DNA from: Ficedula albicollis
Taxonomy: Eukaryota; Chordata; Aves; Passeriformes; Muscicapidae
DNA length: 64,000 nt
Reading direction: 5' to 3'
Assembly: GCF_000247815.1 (NCBI RefSeq)
Contig: NC_021678.1
Coordinates: 9,570,371-9,634,370, forward strand
Shown: positions 1-14,480 of the stretch, one piece after another
Layout of the letters: each line of letters opens with the position of its first letter
Position numbering within the stretch: position 1 is the first letter of the stretch
Made by a program: the position numbers and the translations under genes
The notes under the pieces: generated by a model
The model's input: only the letters and a program-made list of their open reading frames with translations
What the model was told of the DNA's origin: nothing
The model's database searches: none

Positions 1-2258
1 TGCTAATGCAACTGCACAGCTGCCACCTGAGAGCATGGGTGAGGCCTGCTCCCCTCACACACTGAGCGCCTTAAAGCAGCTAAAAACCCAAACGGCCCAG
101 GCCTATCAGAACAGAACACTTGGCACCTTTGGTTTTCATTCAAACCAACCTGAAGCACGCAGATTTCGATCAGGGTTTTGAAACTGAGGTCTCCTTTAGA
201 AACTGAGTTAGCTACATAATATACACACAGAATCACTGGGGCAGGTACATCCCCTGGCAGGTGACTACTTAGTGTAGGTCCTTTCTTGACATATTTGCTG
301 TGACTTTTTCTTCATTAAATTCTACTTTCTCCCATTTCTTTGATTAGCTACTGCTGTCACTGCACAATCTGTTTGGCTTTATCCTCCCTCCTGTTTGAAA
401 AAATGGCTGCCTTGCAGAAAGAATATAAAAAGTCACATCTTTGTGATCTGGTAACATATTTATTTGAAACTTAGTCTTTAGCCAAAGAAGTGTAGGTATC
501 CTCATAAGTTTTAACCTCAGTTATTTATTTCCCTCTCTTTCGTAAAGCATTTCGCTTGTTCATTTGCAGAATGAGTGCTTCAGTGAGCTCAGAGTACCAC
601 CTGGGTGAGGAAATGAGAAGGAATTCACTTCTTCAGAGTCCCCAGTTCAGGTGACTGACCCTTTTCCCAGGGACCACCTCTGCTTATGGGCTGACTTGGT
701 CCCTACTCTCTGGGCAGAGCACTTAGCTGTGTAACAGCTGCACTACTACAGCATACAAGTTCAACCCAAGAATGGACGTACAGAACTAATCTTCTTATAA
801 AAACAAGGATTTCCCATCAGTATTTTCCTGTGGTACATTCTGTGTTTGTCTGGCCTGACAGCTCAGGTGGAAAAAACCCTAAGGTAGACAAAGGGTTACT
901 TCAGTAACATGTTTGTATTATAGGCTAACTTGGTCTCTACCAAGTATTATTGTATTATACTCGGCTTAATAAGGGCCATTTTCTTAATTTTAAGAAAAAA
1001 GCCATGGGTTACAATATGTGAGAGTAGTGAGGAAGCACTTAATTAATGCTCCACCTCACTGTATTCACCCAAGGCCTGGACTGCCATGCTGGCACCTTTC
1101 AGTCAGCTCTCATCACGAGGTGCACACCCTGCCTTAGATGTTTCACTGCTGCTTGGCTGGGAGAATGTTTCTGCCATGATATGGAGGAACACAACGTGAG
1201 TGTCAGTGAAAACCCTGGTCAGTGTGGAGCACATGTTGTTATGTTCTGTATCACAGAAAGTGAAAAGTATGTGTTATAGCCTCATTTTACTATTCCATAT
1301 GTTAATAATTTAACTAAGTTATTTCTCTTTTAGAGGGTAGGGTGAGTGATATCAAAAGAAACCTAAAAAATACCAGGAAATTAGTACCCTTTGCATCTTT
1401 AAAGTAGTACAGTTCCAGCAGCACAGGTCATACATACAGTGAAAAAACTAAACAAGCTGCAAGAACTGTTGTGTTCAACCAAGCAAAGGACTGGATGCAT
1501 TATTCTTTTAGCTAGGCTGTAAGTATATGATATTTTACACCCTATCTGGTGCACAGTTGGAGTTTGCTCTCCTCTAGGAGAAGGAGTCTGTGTCTTGCAC
1601 TATTTGTGCTGAAGGGCTCAGAGGTTAAACCACTCATGCTGGAGCACTGGCTGCTTGAAGTACATTCATTATGGATATCATCTTGCCAGTGGCCAGGGCT
1701 TGATAAAGGTCAGTTGACCTTCCTGAGAATACTTCAAGCAGCAGAAGCAGCAAAAGAGAAACAAACCCACACAAATTCACAATTCTTTTAGTAGAGCCAT
1801 TTGTCAGGAGATACAAAAGAGTTTGTTGGGAGGAAATGCTTCCCCTGCAGAAACTCTCAGGCTCAAAGATCTGGGAAAGCACTGTTCTGGCAAAGGATAG
1901 CTGTTTACAAAGCATTGCCGACCAGGCAAGGATTGCATAGGGATGTAAGGATGTGTGTGTGAAATCTACTTACTACCTGGAACAGAACAAGAACCTGAGG
2001 AGAATGCCTGCATGAGTCGAGCTCTCAATAATACAAGAGGGGGTGCAGCTTGCTCATCATTCTGGTGACAAAATCAGTCTTCTCTGCCTACACATGTCCA
2101 GAGCCTGCCAAGATCAATGCAGAGACTCCCACTGGCTGGGAGAGGCTGGAACCCATGGATTCAAATGAGCATTGCACTTCAGGAGGAGCATAATTTCATG
2201 CCTTGAATGCAATATAAACAGTGAAATAAAAATCACTAACAGAGTTTGGAAACAGTTG

Positions 2259-2259
<1 letters not shown>
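1..2259. other. Non-coding stretch, no gene seen
   Basis: All open frames are short and overlap on both strands without domain-like sequence. No splice-flanked frame, tandem repeat or recognisable transposon stands out. It is ordinary AT-rich intronic or intergenic avian DNA. Confidence 0.6.
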
Positions 2260-3131
<872 letters not shown>

Positions 3132-6061
3132 AAATGCAGCAGCACTTGCCCATACCTGGAAGCTTCAAGCACTGGCTGGATGCATTCTTTTTATACTTTA
3201 TACTAGTCTTTATACTAAAGTGAGTTTAATTCTGTCACTGTGGCATTTGGCTCTTACTGAAGAGACAAGATTTAGAGAGTTCACTATCTGCTGAAAACAA
3301 TGTGCTTCTTATGTAAGCAGAGATTTTTGTACAAGAAGCCATGCTTTTTCTGCAAACAGATATTCACATGCCCATCTGCACAAAAATCCAACCACATTGT
3401 GGATGGGGAAGGCAAAAGCATATACAGCTGTGGCACAACATCTGGATACATTTGCTGCAGCAGACATGTAAGAGGGAGAAAACCCCTCAAAGTTTCTGGA
3501 AATCTTTCCTGAACTATCAAGAGCATTGTCTCCAGCACTGGAGACTGCATGTACAAACCTAGGTGGGCAATAACACGAAGAAGTAGCTAGGAAAAATCAG
3601 GGGGTTTACTAATTGTCATTGAGATATCCAGGAAGCATGGCAGAGTCTGTCCTATTTGAGATGTCTCTTGATCATCTCCACCATCTTTCTAGACCTTTGT
3701 TATGGAAAAGCAAAACTACACCTTGGTCATGGAAGGGTGACAGACACCCAAAGTGTCATGACAGGAAAACATGCATTGCAACAGAAGCAGCAGCAGCAGA
3801 GTGGTTATTGCTGTCATTGTCACACGAAGTTGAGCACTCCTCCAGCACTGCCACAAAATGTACATTCTTTACCAGGAATTCTGTATGAAATCCTCACTGT
3901 CTTTTCCTTTTTACATGTGTGCTGGTAGAAACTCATCAAAGGTGTCAATCAAAAATCACTTCATTTGGGAGGGCAAAGACTTAAAAACCCTCTTCCATTC
4001 TGCCTTATCCACTGGGACCAGGTTTCAGTCTGTTCCAAATAACAGAGCACAATGGAGCATTTGTAAGTGTACTCTATCTTTTATACATAAATCTGGCAGC
4101 ATTAGAGATAAATCCACAGTCCCTTGAGGGTGAGATCAGAGTACAGTTGCATGTTTGTATGAGTGTACACCTACCATTACTCTGAAAAAATCAGAACCTA
4201 CTGACATAATGGGTAGTTGTGATCAAGGCAGAATAAAGCTTTCCACCCAGTTCCTAAATTTTTCTGTCAACATTAATCACCTCTGTTTGGAACAGTGTTT
4301 CTTGTTTACTATCAAACAAGTGCCTGTAGACAGGCTGAGTATTTCTCTCCCAGGGCTACAGTACGCTCATAGCAGGATTCAAACCTGAACTGCCAGCCAG
4401 AGAGAAGCTTTCCCCCTTCTCTCTCCCTCAAAGTCAATGTGCCTTTTGTACAGCTGTCTTTCTGTGACACAGAGCAGCAGGGCTCACCTGAGAGCCCCAT
4501 CCTAAGGGTCTCCTCTTTCCTTGGCACAGGCTTGAATTAACGAGCAGCCCTCCCTGCTCTGAGCCTGCACAATTAATCAGCATCACTGGGTGTTGCCAGC
4601 ACCTGCTCAGGTGCACTGCCAAGGTCACAGCTCTGCTCTGCATGCTGATGGCAACAGAGCAAAGCACAGGGTGCTAGCCTGGTGAAAGCCCCGCGTTTGT
4701 CACCCTGCTCCTTGCAGGTGTTGTGCTGAAGGTATCCATCTTCCTGCTTGCACTGAGCTGAGCTGATAAACAAGGCACCTCTGAGAGCTGCAGGAGGACA
4801 GGGAAAGGTAAAACTGAAACAGAGTGCAGCTGATGGTATAATGGCAGCTCTCTGGCAGATGCCTTTGGAGGTTAATTACCTTTCCAAAGAGTAACAATTC
4901 ATCTTTTCACCCACACCATAATATCCTGCAATGCTAATGCTCATTTTGGAGACAGGAAAACTGATGACAGAGAAAAGGTTTCATATATATAACTCTAAGG
5001 AAAGGATAAATTTGCCATAATGGGGTACTAGATTCCATCAATAAAATCTCCTACCAAAAGATCACAACTCAGAGTATTCCCAGAACATAAATATTTTGTA
5101 GGATACACCATCATTAGCAAAACCCATCAAGCTTTTGTTTCAATAAACAGCATCTGTCAGGAGCATCTTCTCCGAAACAGACAATATTAAACAAAATTTA
5201 GTCTCTCACTTCCTAAATGGGCAGCCTTCTGGGCTCATGTCTCAGGAGTCTTCCAAAAGCTTTAAAAAACAAAAGAGACCTTTTGAAAGAGGCTCATCTC
5301 ATTTGCTGCAGGATTTTCCATCTTAAATACTCTAACAGGTGTTATGAAAGTACCAATGTTTTGGACCAGCTGAAGGATGCTCCTGAATCCCTCAGGTATA
5401 CTAAGCAACTGCATACCCACCTTACTGTCTTAGCAAGAGAAAGCAACTTTTATTTTTTTGCTCTTAAAGAAAGTAAGTAAATGAAGGGAGGAAAACCAGC
5501 TGTGAAGGGACTCAGGTGTGAAGGCAGGAGCAACATATCCTATCCATATCCTGGCTTAGTAGTGGGGATAATGGCCAGCCCTAGCCAGGTCCTTGGGCTC
5601 CCAACAGAGTCTGCTAGCAGGAGAGGAGAAAGCACCTGGGAAAAAAAAACCTCTTCCACCTTCTCTGTGAGATGCAGAAAATAAACAAAGAGCAAGGAGA
5701 AATCCCAGGGTTGTTGCTGGTCTTGGTAGGCACTGAACCAGTGATCCCAAAATGCAAGGTTCCTTCTTGATTCTGTAATTACTTAGTTTATTACTCATTA
5801 AAACACCTGGTTAAAATGCCTGTTAGCTTCTCTTCTGCCGATGCTCACCTGAAATATTTTGTGGTGTTAAAAAAAGGTAAAAACGTTAGCAGCCAAAATA
5901 TAAAGCCTTTCATGACAAAATTTGCTCAAGTCAAAAATCCACAGTCTGAACACTGTCAAGTTTTCCCCTACCTTTGGTTTTTTGGCTAGGTTTGCTCTGT
6001 CCTCACTGTGCTGCTGTTGTGCTGAACAGCTCCATGGCTAAAGGGCACTGGTGTGTCTATC
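3132..6061. other. Non-coding stretch, no gene seen
   Basis: Only short, mutually overlapping open frames are present. A short CAG run lies at about 3785-3800. No repeat family or convincing exon could be assigned. Confidence 0.55.
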
Positions 6062-6925
6062 AGAATCAAGGCACAGTTTGATTTGGAAGGGCCCAGCCTA
6101 GTTCCAACCCCTTGGCCAAAGGCAGGGACACCTCCCACGAGAGCAGGCTGCTCAAAGCTCCATCCAGCCTGGCCTTGAGCATTCCCAGGGATGGGGCATC
6201 CACAGCTTCTCTGGGAAACCTGTGCCAGGGCCTCCCATCCTCACAGTGAAGAATTTCTTCCTCATATCTCACCTAAAACTGCCCTCCTTCAGTTTAAAGC
6301 TGTTACCTCTTGTCCAATCACGACATGTCCTTGTAAAAAGTCTCTTCCATCTTTCTTGCAGGTGGCCTTTAGATACTGTAAGGCTTCTCCAAAGTTTCCT
6401 GGAGCCTTCTCTTTTCCAGGCTGAGTAACCCCAACTTTTCCAGCTCATTTCCCTGGGAGAGGTGCCCCATCCCTCTGGTCATCTCTGTGATCTCTGGACT
6501 CTTTCCAACAGCTCCACATGGTTCTTATTCAGGGGACCCCAGATCTCACTGAAGTGCTCCAGGTGGGATCTCCCCAGAGCAGAGTGGGGAAGAATGGCCT
6601 CCTTCAGGCTGCTGCCCTTGGTGCTTTGGAGCAGCCCCAGACACAGCTGCCTTTGTGCACTGCAAACACTTTGCCAGCTCACATCAAGCTTCTCTTCCAC
6701 CAGCCCCCCCAAGACCTCCTCAGGGCTGCTCTCAATCCCTTCTTCACCCAGCCTGTGTTTGTGCTTGGGATTGCCCTGACCAAGGTGCAGGACCTTGCCT
6801 TGGCCTTGTTGAACTTCATGGTCAGTGAAGACTGAGGGAAAAAAAAGTCCTTGAGGACCTCAGACTTCTTCATGTCCTGAGTAACCAGGTCTCCCATTTC
6901 CTTCCAGAGTGTCCACATTTTCCTC
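6062..6925 (-). mobile_element. CR1 LINE fragment, 5'-truncated, minus strand
   Basis: Read on the minus strand, this is the 3' part of a chicken-repeat-1 non-LTR retrotransposon. It has the typical block in which 'lead to head' phrases of CR1 3' sequence appear: the TCCAGCCTGGCCTTGAGCA segment (about 6162-6180), the AGTTCCAACCCCTTGGCCAA segment (6100-6119) and the CTGAAGTGCTCCAGGTGGGA segment near 6550-6570. Around 6836-6845 the homology jumps to another CR1 segment (CTTGAGGACCTCAG onward), so an internal deletion is likely. The 3' terminus near 6062 is diverged and lacks a clean ATTCTATGA-type tail. Open frames in the interval are broken and very probably dead. The boundaries are estimates made without a consensus alignment. 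Confidence 0.85.
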
Positions 6926-9900
6926 AGTAATCCTTTCATAATATTTTTAATAATTTTTTAATACTTTGTTTGTTTTAAAAGAGGCAGCTAAAAAACAAAG
7001 TCTAAATCCTAAAACCACCTTTGAAATATTTTTTTCTGACTAACTCTAGCCATGCTGAAATAGTCACTGCAATACCACAGGCAGAATGCTTTACCTTTTC
7101 AGATGCTGGAGCAGCAGGATTGAAATGTCCTCTAACTCATGGCTGAAAATGATGGAAAAATCAATGCAAACCTAGTGAAGAGAAGGCAGTCCCATTACAA
7201 GAAAGTAATTTTCAGGCTCTCCTGTGGTACCAGCTTCCAGAAAGACAGACACAGCATGTGGTGGGAAATGCTCTGCCAGCTGAAAAACTTTATGTCAAAT
7301 ATTCCCATTAGAAATTTATTTTAAATTAAGTGCGATTTGTGTAGAGTAGCTGGAAAGACCTGGTGTCATGACCAAGCACTTCCCTGCACTTTCACAGTGA
7401 GCAGATTAAGGCTGGGCCTGTGCCCTGAAGAAAACCATGAGAAATGAGAGGCAAAAAGGCAAAAGCAAACATTTCAGCAGTGCCTGTTGATTTTGTCTGC
7501 CTCAGGATTTGTTGGTCCCTGTGGGGGCACATCAGCAGTGCCAGTGATGGCAGTGCCACCCCTCCAGCCTTTACCCCACAGCCTCTCTGACCTGCCCCTG
7601 GGTGACCACATCGTGACAGACAGAGCCAGCAGCACTGTGAACAAGCCCCAGGCTCCAGGTTTTACTGGGAAAGCTGATCCACAGCTCACGTGTCTTTGCA
7701 GGGTGTCACACCCCGCAGTTTTCTTCCTTGTGCTTTAGGTACCTGTGCTGCTCCGAAGGACATTTCTCTCACAGCAGTGAAGCTTGCCTTGGATGCTGCT
7801 TTCACAGCATTTCTGAATGACTGACCTCCCTCATGGACATGTGAGTCCTTTCTGAGGCACTGGGGAACATCAGGAGAGACTTCTCCAGCATCAACTCTTC
7901 CTGATTTTGCAAATCCTCCAGAGATAACAAATAGGAGCTTTCATCCGACTCTGCAAGTGGATTAGCAAGCAGCAGCTCCCAAATATTTTAAATTCAAGTG
8001 ATATTAAACTCAGGTTAAACTCAGTGCTGCAGAAAAGAAATCAATAATGTGTTTCCATGTTGATTTTTCTTTCCTCTGATTTAATTCCTCTCCTAGAGCT
8101 GCTGCAGGGATACTGACTGCAGTATCCCAGATACTATACTGCAGTTGGCAGCATAACCTTACTTTTGACATGCTCAGAAACAGATGCTTTTCTTCACATC
8201 TACCCTTCCTCTCCTACCTTTGGAGCAGAATAATGAGATACTCTGCAGCCCTGGTTCAGAGCATGGTTATTAAACAGCCAGGGAAAATGACGCTGGCACA
8301 GCAAACTGAGTATCTCTGAATTACTATGAAAGGTGGTGATGAGAAAATAGATCTGCTTTGAAGGAGAAAAATGGCCTGTTTTCAGTCAAGAGCTCTTTCC
8401 TGTTAAACAGCCCAGCCCATCAGCAAAGTGTTAGCTAGTGTACACAGCAATTTGTAGGCCACACAGAGGGCAGCAGTTTGTGCCTAGAAGCTGTCACATA
8501 CCTCCCATGGTGGATGTATCTACCTAAGGACCGTTCACACGATGAACAATTTATGAGCTGTGATTACTGGGGATTTGTTGTTTGTTCTGGTTTTTTTCCC
8601 CCTGCTAATCTTTAGAGGAATGGAGCAAAATAATGCAGTTTTCCCTGCAGTTTCTTCTGTGCAGGATGTTGATTAAAGCTCTGTGGCTCAGAAAGTCTTA
8701 CCAGACCCTTCCTGTGTGCTCATTCTTGAGAGGCAGAGCACTGCTTTCCAGAGACACTGGCTAATTGCTTTGCTTGGAAGTTTGTTTTGCACGCCACAGA
8801 AAACTCCTGCATCAGAGGAAGGGAAAGGCTGACTTGCACAACCCCCTACATATTAGCCTCAACCCACCAACTTTTTGGAAAATCCCATGTCCCCAAATCC
8901 ATCGCTGGCAGTAGCACCTTGTATTAATTGTATGATGTTCTGTGACACAGGAGATTTCATTTCCTTTGGTGAAGGTTCTCCCTAATGGAAGTGGTCATAG
9001 CAGAAGCAAGCAGAAAACGGTGGGCTTCTGCTTCCTCACCATAATCACCTAGCAAGGAAAGCCCATGAGCAGAACAGCATTACCCTTCCTCTTCCTCACG
9101 GGCTGGCTGTGCCATTACAGCCAGGGACAGCCGCTCAGTGGTGACACAGCACACAGAATGCAGCTTTCAGATCCTCACCCGTTCATGATGGATGGCCACA
9201 GACATGGGTGCTTGTGTCCTGCAGCTCAGGGTGGTCCCTGGAGTCTGTCCCTAGGACTATCCAGGATAGTAGGAAGGGAAGTTTTAAACTTGAGTGAAAT
9301 ACAAAGGGGAAGATTTTATCCCCACTGTCAGTTGTGCCACACCAATACAAAACACAGAAGGATGCAGACATCAGGATGTTTGTTTCTCTCTCATCTCTTG
9401 TGGTCTCTATCACTTCACTTTCAAGGACCCTCCTAAGTACATGCACCTTGCCCCATGAAGGATGAAACCAGCTCTGATAAGTCACTTGTTAAATGCCACA
9501 TGGATGTCTGCATCAGCCCCCAGCCATCCTTCTTTCTGCATTTAAACCATGGGCTGAATAAACTAAGCCTGCCTGTATCCTAGACAACAGCTCCAATGGA
9601 CTGCAGCTGAAGGCAGGAAAAGGCAGGCAGGGATGAAGCATAACTCAGACCTGTACCTAACTTAAAATGGATTTGGGCCAGCTCTCCTCAGCCTAAGCCT
9701 TATCCAGTGCCTAATCAATCTGGGAGCATTTCTTTATTGGTTCATAGATGGGTCTTTTATGCATTCTGCCAAGAACACCAGGCTATGTATCTCAGTTTAA
9801 GAGATTATAAATAAATAGAAGTGCCTCTTTCTGCTCTTTCAGACAGGAAAAAAAAATACAGAAGAAAGAGTTAGTACTGCTCTGTGGCAAGTCAGAAGTA

Positions 9901-12219
9901 AAAAGGAGTGCCTCCAAAACTAATTTCAAACAAAGTCCTAAAATTCATTCTTAACATAATCATTCAAAAGACATTATCCTTTTTTTCTTATCCTCACATC
10001 AACCACCAGATCACATAGTTTATTTTGCAAGTTTCTTTTTGTTTTCCTAACATTTGTGCACACTGCTTCTATGTTCTTCAGATATTCTGATCTTTCTGTA
10101 TAAAAATAAAAATGTGCATTTCTATAAGAAGAGATTCTTACATCCAGAGATTTCTTGACTCCAAAATTAAAGTTGAAGAAAAATTCTAAGAGATGGAATA
10201 GAATTAAAGCAACAGGAATTGCTGTCCTAAAATGGTCATTCTTACAAGTGAACTTGAAAACAGGAAAACAGAATCCCTTCTTAAATATGAACTTCAATTT
10301 GAGATGTCCTCAAGGGAAAAAAAAAACAAACAGGGATACAGAACTAAAAAGACAACATTATTATTCAATTGGAAGGAAAAACTGATAAAAAAATCCCATG
10401 TACTCCACCGACTGGGTTGTTTGAGCTGGTGTAGTAAAGGAGCCAGGTGTTACTGCAGCCACTTTGCAGAGGGACACTGGAACAGAACTCTCCATAAAGG
10501 CAAACAGTCAGAAACAAAAGGCAGGCTTTTGTCTCTTCCTATAACCATTAGGAGAAACACACTCTTCACTTGTCCTCTTTTTGATTATTTTAGAACATGG
10601 TAGGCTATAGCATCAGCTTTTTTCCAGATGTCCATTTCATCATATTTGTCGTATTAAACATTCAATTATACCTCTTTTTAATTTTTTTTTTTTTTTAAGT
10701 AATGGGCTGTGTTCTGCTCTTTCATAGCATTCTGATTAAGGAACCAACCATTCTCTTGCCTACATTTAATTTCTCACATTCCTTAATCTAGATTTAGAGT
10801 GTGGGGGAGTCTAAGTAAATGCTACCACTCCTTTGATAATCAGCAATTTGCTATCACATTAGAGGTGGCCAAAGTATTCAAGCTAAGAGCTGCCACTAAC
10901 CTAGATGTAAGCAGAAGGCACATTATTGAATTACAAGGAAGAGGCAATGGATAGCTATAAAGGAAAGTAAACAAAATGAATTTTCTCTTCAAAATCAATT
11001 ATTATTATTTTGAGGAGTGATGGAAACAGATCACTTACTTGCAGCTGCCAAAACAGAGGAGGAGGTAATGGATTTACTAAAATACATTTAGGCATGAGGA
11101 AGAACTACACAGAAAAATGATGATGTCGGATGACCTAGGGGAGGAAAAGAAAAATATCTGACCCCCCATCCTCCCTCTCCCTTCCCCCCAAAAAACCACA
11201 AACTCCAGCAACAATAAAACCCAACCAAGAAAACCTCCCAAATACAAACAAAAAAACTCTCAACAACTACCAGAACAATAATCTGGTCTCATGGATTTGC
11301 TGCAGAGAACTTCCATTGTTCTGGTTAAATGGCTTTAAATTGCACCAGACTCTGTGTTGTGCTAAACAGCCCTTCCAGCTCAGGTGACAGCAAATGCACA
11401 CCATGTCTGAAATGCTTTTAATGCAGGAGTGTCCCTCTGCCAGTGCCAGAGTGAAGATCAGAGTTGCTCTGCTCAGTCCAGGAACTCTTTCCTATGGGAA
11501 GGAAGGATTCATGGTGATCCATTCTGAGTGTTATTTGCTCTTTTTTTATGTGCAGGGTAACATAAAAGGGCACTGAGTTTACAAACACAACTGTTGTCAG
11601 CTCAAATCTCTGCTGGGGATGCAATACAATGTTGTATTTCTCTAGGTTCTGCCATGGAACTCGGCCTGTGATCACAAAGGCAGCCCTCAGAGAACCCTTC
11701 TGTGACAAGGCATTAAATGCTGTAATGAAGTGGGAAACAGGGAAATCCTTGAGCCTAATGCTCAGATGAGCTAAACACTGTATTTTTTCTTTAATGTCAG
11801 AATCAACATTCATATTTGCCCATCCCACGTTTGTCTATCTGCAGGTGCAGGATCATATTAATCTTTGCTCAATTTCTCTTGTCATTTTATATTGAACAAT
11901 GATCTTAAATCATCAGCTGCCTGAATGAACGGTGCACGATCCAGACACCCTTTATAAATGGTAGTTTTGCTACAACAGTTCCTCTCCTGCCTTTCTTTTT
12001 GACTGTTCACCTGACAAGATCACTTAGCTAAGGGTTTAGGGAAATAAGGCAATGTTTTCATAGAAGCACAAGCACCTGTCATTTAAAAATCCTGCTGTGT
12101 GGGAAGAGTTGGACTTCAAAACAAGCATAAAAGTCAAGTTACACCAAGTTGCTGCTCCAGACAAACGTGAATCATCAGTCTGGCACAGAGACAGGGGAGG
12201 CAAAGCCCTGGCAGTGCTG
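6926..12219. other. Non-coding stretch, no gene seen
   Basis: Over 5 kb without a convincing exon or recognisable interspersed repeat. Open frames reach at most 136 codons, overlap in several frames and show no domain-like pattern. Low-complexity tract 11160-11283 is listed separately. Confidence 0.5.
11160..11283. repeat. C/A-rich low-complexity tract
   Basis: A pyrimidine-rich head (CCCCCCATCCTCCCTCTCCC) passes into an A/C-rich stretch with recurring AAACC, AACAA and CAACAA motifs. A similar A/C-rich stretch occurs at 14375-14480. No transposon identity could be assigned. Confidence 0.6.
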
Positions 12220-12340
12220 GCCCAGACCCAGGTGCCCTTCCTTCCCTTGTGGTCCTCCTCCCCATGGAGGGGGTCACTAGCCCAGACCCAGGTGCCCTTC
12301 CTCCCCTCGTGGTCCTCCTCCCCATGGAGGAGGTCATCTA
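12220..12340. repeat. 60-bp imperfect tandem duplication
   Basis: Two adjacent units of about 60 bp begin GCCCAGACCCAGGTGCCCTT at 12220 and 12280. They differ at several positions, so this copy pair is older than most of the other duplications in the window. It lies 370 bp before the 42-bp minisatellite. Confidence 0.85.
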
Positions 12341-12709
12341 GCCCAGGTCATCCTGCTGGCCTGTGCACCTCACCTTGCCTGTACTCTCAGGTAGAAGGCA
12401 CCACCTGTTCAGAGCAAGGCAGTGGCTGTTGCAGCCATGCCAGCTTCTTTCCCTGCTGGAAGAGCTTCGTGGCTGCTCTTGTCAGTGTGAAGCTGGAACT
12501 TCCCAGTGCCACTGCCTTGTTGGTGTCCCCTGGATGGCAGGGATGCCCTGTGTGCTCCAGGACAGGATACAGAGCAGCAAATTGCACAGCTCACATGTGT
12601 TTGCCACACACACTCCTCAATGCAGTCCTGCATGGACTGACTCTCAAGGCAGCAATGATTCCTGAAGCTCTGGAGTTATACCAATGTATGTAGGAGCAGT
12701 GTGCTCCAG

Positions 12710-13801
12710 AAGCCCACCCTCTCACTTCTCTGTTTGAGAGTGTAAAGCACCAAGCCCACCCTCTCACTTCTCTGTTTGAGAGTGTAAAGCACCAAGCCCA
12801 CCCTCTCACTTCTCTGTTTGAGAGTGTAAAGCACCAAGCCCACCCTCTCACTTCTCTGTTTGAGAGTGTAAAGCACCAAGCCCACCCTCTCACTTCTCTG
12901 TTTGAGAGTGTAAAGCACCAAGCCCACCCTCTCACTTCTCTGTTTGAGAGTGTAAAGCACCAAGCCCACCCTCTCACTTCTCTGTTTGAGAGTGTAAAGC
13001 ACCAAGCCCACCCTCTCACTTCTCTGTTTGAGAGTGTAAAGCACCAAGCCCACCCTCTCACTTCTCTGTTTGAGAGTGTAAAGCACCAAGCCCACCCTCT
13101 CACTTCTCTGTTTGAGAGTGTAAAGCACCAAGCCCACCCTCTCACTTCTCTGTTTGAGAGTGTAAAGCACCAAGCCCACCCTCTCACTTCTCTGTTTGAG
13201 AGTGTAAAGCACCAAGCCCACCCTCTCACTTCTCTGTTTGAGAGTGTAAAGCACCAAGCCCACCCTCTCACTTCTCTGTTTGAGAGTGTAAAGCACCAAG
13301 CCCACCCTCTCACTTCTCTGTTTGAGAGTGTAAAGCACCAAGCCCACCCTCTCACTTCTCTGTTTGAGAGTGTAAAGCACCAAGCCCACCCTCTCACTTC
13401 TCTGTTTGAGAGTGTAAAGCACCAAGCCCACCCTCTCACTTCTCTGTTTGAGAGTGTAAAGCACCAAGCCCACCCTCTCACTTCTCTGTTTGAGAGTGTA
13501 AAGCACCAAGCCCACCCTCTCACTTCTCTGTTTGAGAGTGTAAAGCACCAAGCCCACCCTCTCACTTCTCTGTTTGAGAGTGTAAAGCACCAAGCCCACC
13601 CTCTCACTTCTCTGTTTGAGAGTGTAAAGCACCAAGCCCACCCTCTCACTTCTCTGTTTGAGAGTGTAAAGCACCAAGCCCACCCTCTCACTTCTCTGTT
13701 TGAGAGTGTAAAGCACCAAGCCCACCCTCTCACTTCTCTGTTTGAGAGTGTAAAGCACCAAGCCCACCCTCTCACTTCTCTGTTTGAGAGTGTAAAGCAC
13801 C
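12710..13801. repeat. 42-bp minisatellite, 26 copies
   Basis: The array is exactly 1092 bp, or 26 units of 42 bp, and I saw no difference between copies when reading through it. Each unit contains an inverted repeat, CTCTCA and TGAGAG separated by 10 bases, able to form a small stem-loop. Because 42 is a multiple of three, several frames stay open across it; the minus-strand frames of 433 and 374 codons are translations of the array (a 14-residue repeat including LSNREVRGW) and are not supported as genes. Perfect homogeneity indicates very recent expansion or gene-conversion-like homogenisation. The true copy number may be mis-assembled. Confidence 0.98.
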
Positions 13802-14374
13802 GAGGTGTAACTGTTGGTGATGATTTAACACCGGGTGCAGTAAAAGGCACCAAGCTTTTCTGTAGAGGACAAGCTGGCTTTGTCTGAAACACACAGCATC
13901 ACTTCCCTCTCCAATTTCTAGGAGCACATGAGAAACAAAAGGAAAAAAAGATTTAAAATCCTTAGCCATTGTCAGTTTATTATGCGGAACAAAGGCAAAA
14001 CGAAGCCCATGTTATCCAGGAATGTGAATGAAATGCTCCAGAGAGAGACAAAACCAGCTGCCTGTTGTATCCTCCTTCCCTGCAGACTGACTCAGTGCCT
14101 GCTGTCCTCTGTGGACAATCAATCAGGCAGCTCCACTCCCACCTCGGTGAGGATCAGCTGCTCTCCTCAGAGTCTGTCATCTCCCACACCGAACCAGAGA
14201 GGCTCCAGCAGGAATCACTTGGGGGCATGGATGCTCAGGATGTAATGAACCTGACAGCAAGCAGCTGCACAGGCTGGATCCATGTATTTTGATAGCATGT
14301 AAAACACAGGGTGAATTGCTTGGGATGTCTCATGAGACATTTTACCGGCCAAAATTTCATTAAGCACCAGAAAG

Positions 14375-14480
14375 GAAAATAATAAGAAAAAAATTAAGAA
14401 AATCAACCACAAATAAACTAAACCAAATTTAAAAAAGCCAAACCAAAACAAGAACAGCAAAACGACCCCAAAAAACCTCC
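14375..14480. repeat. A-rich low-complexity tract
   Basis: About 100 bp dominated by A with scattered C (repeated AAACCAAA and AAAACC motifs). It has no defined period and no target-site duplication was found. The long hydrophobic open frame on the opposite strand is a translation of this tract. Confidence 0.6.

Noticed and set aside
4690..4790. Possible minus-strand exon with Cys-rich peptide (SSAQCKQEDGYLQHNTCKEQ)
   Set aside because: The acceptor is acceptable, but the donor (GTGACA) is poor and overlapping frames are equally open.
12710..13801. CRISPR-like array
   Set aside because: The units are directly adjacent with no variable spacers, and the host is a bird; it is a minisatellite.
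14086..14146. 61-bp segment with good acceptor (CCTTCCCTGCAG) and donor (GTGAGG)
   Set aside because: The frame needed to join the candidate exon at 15522 hits a TGA at once. It may be a non-coding exon but has no further support.
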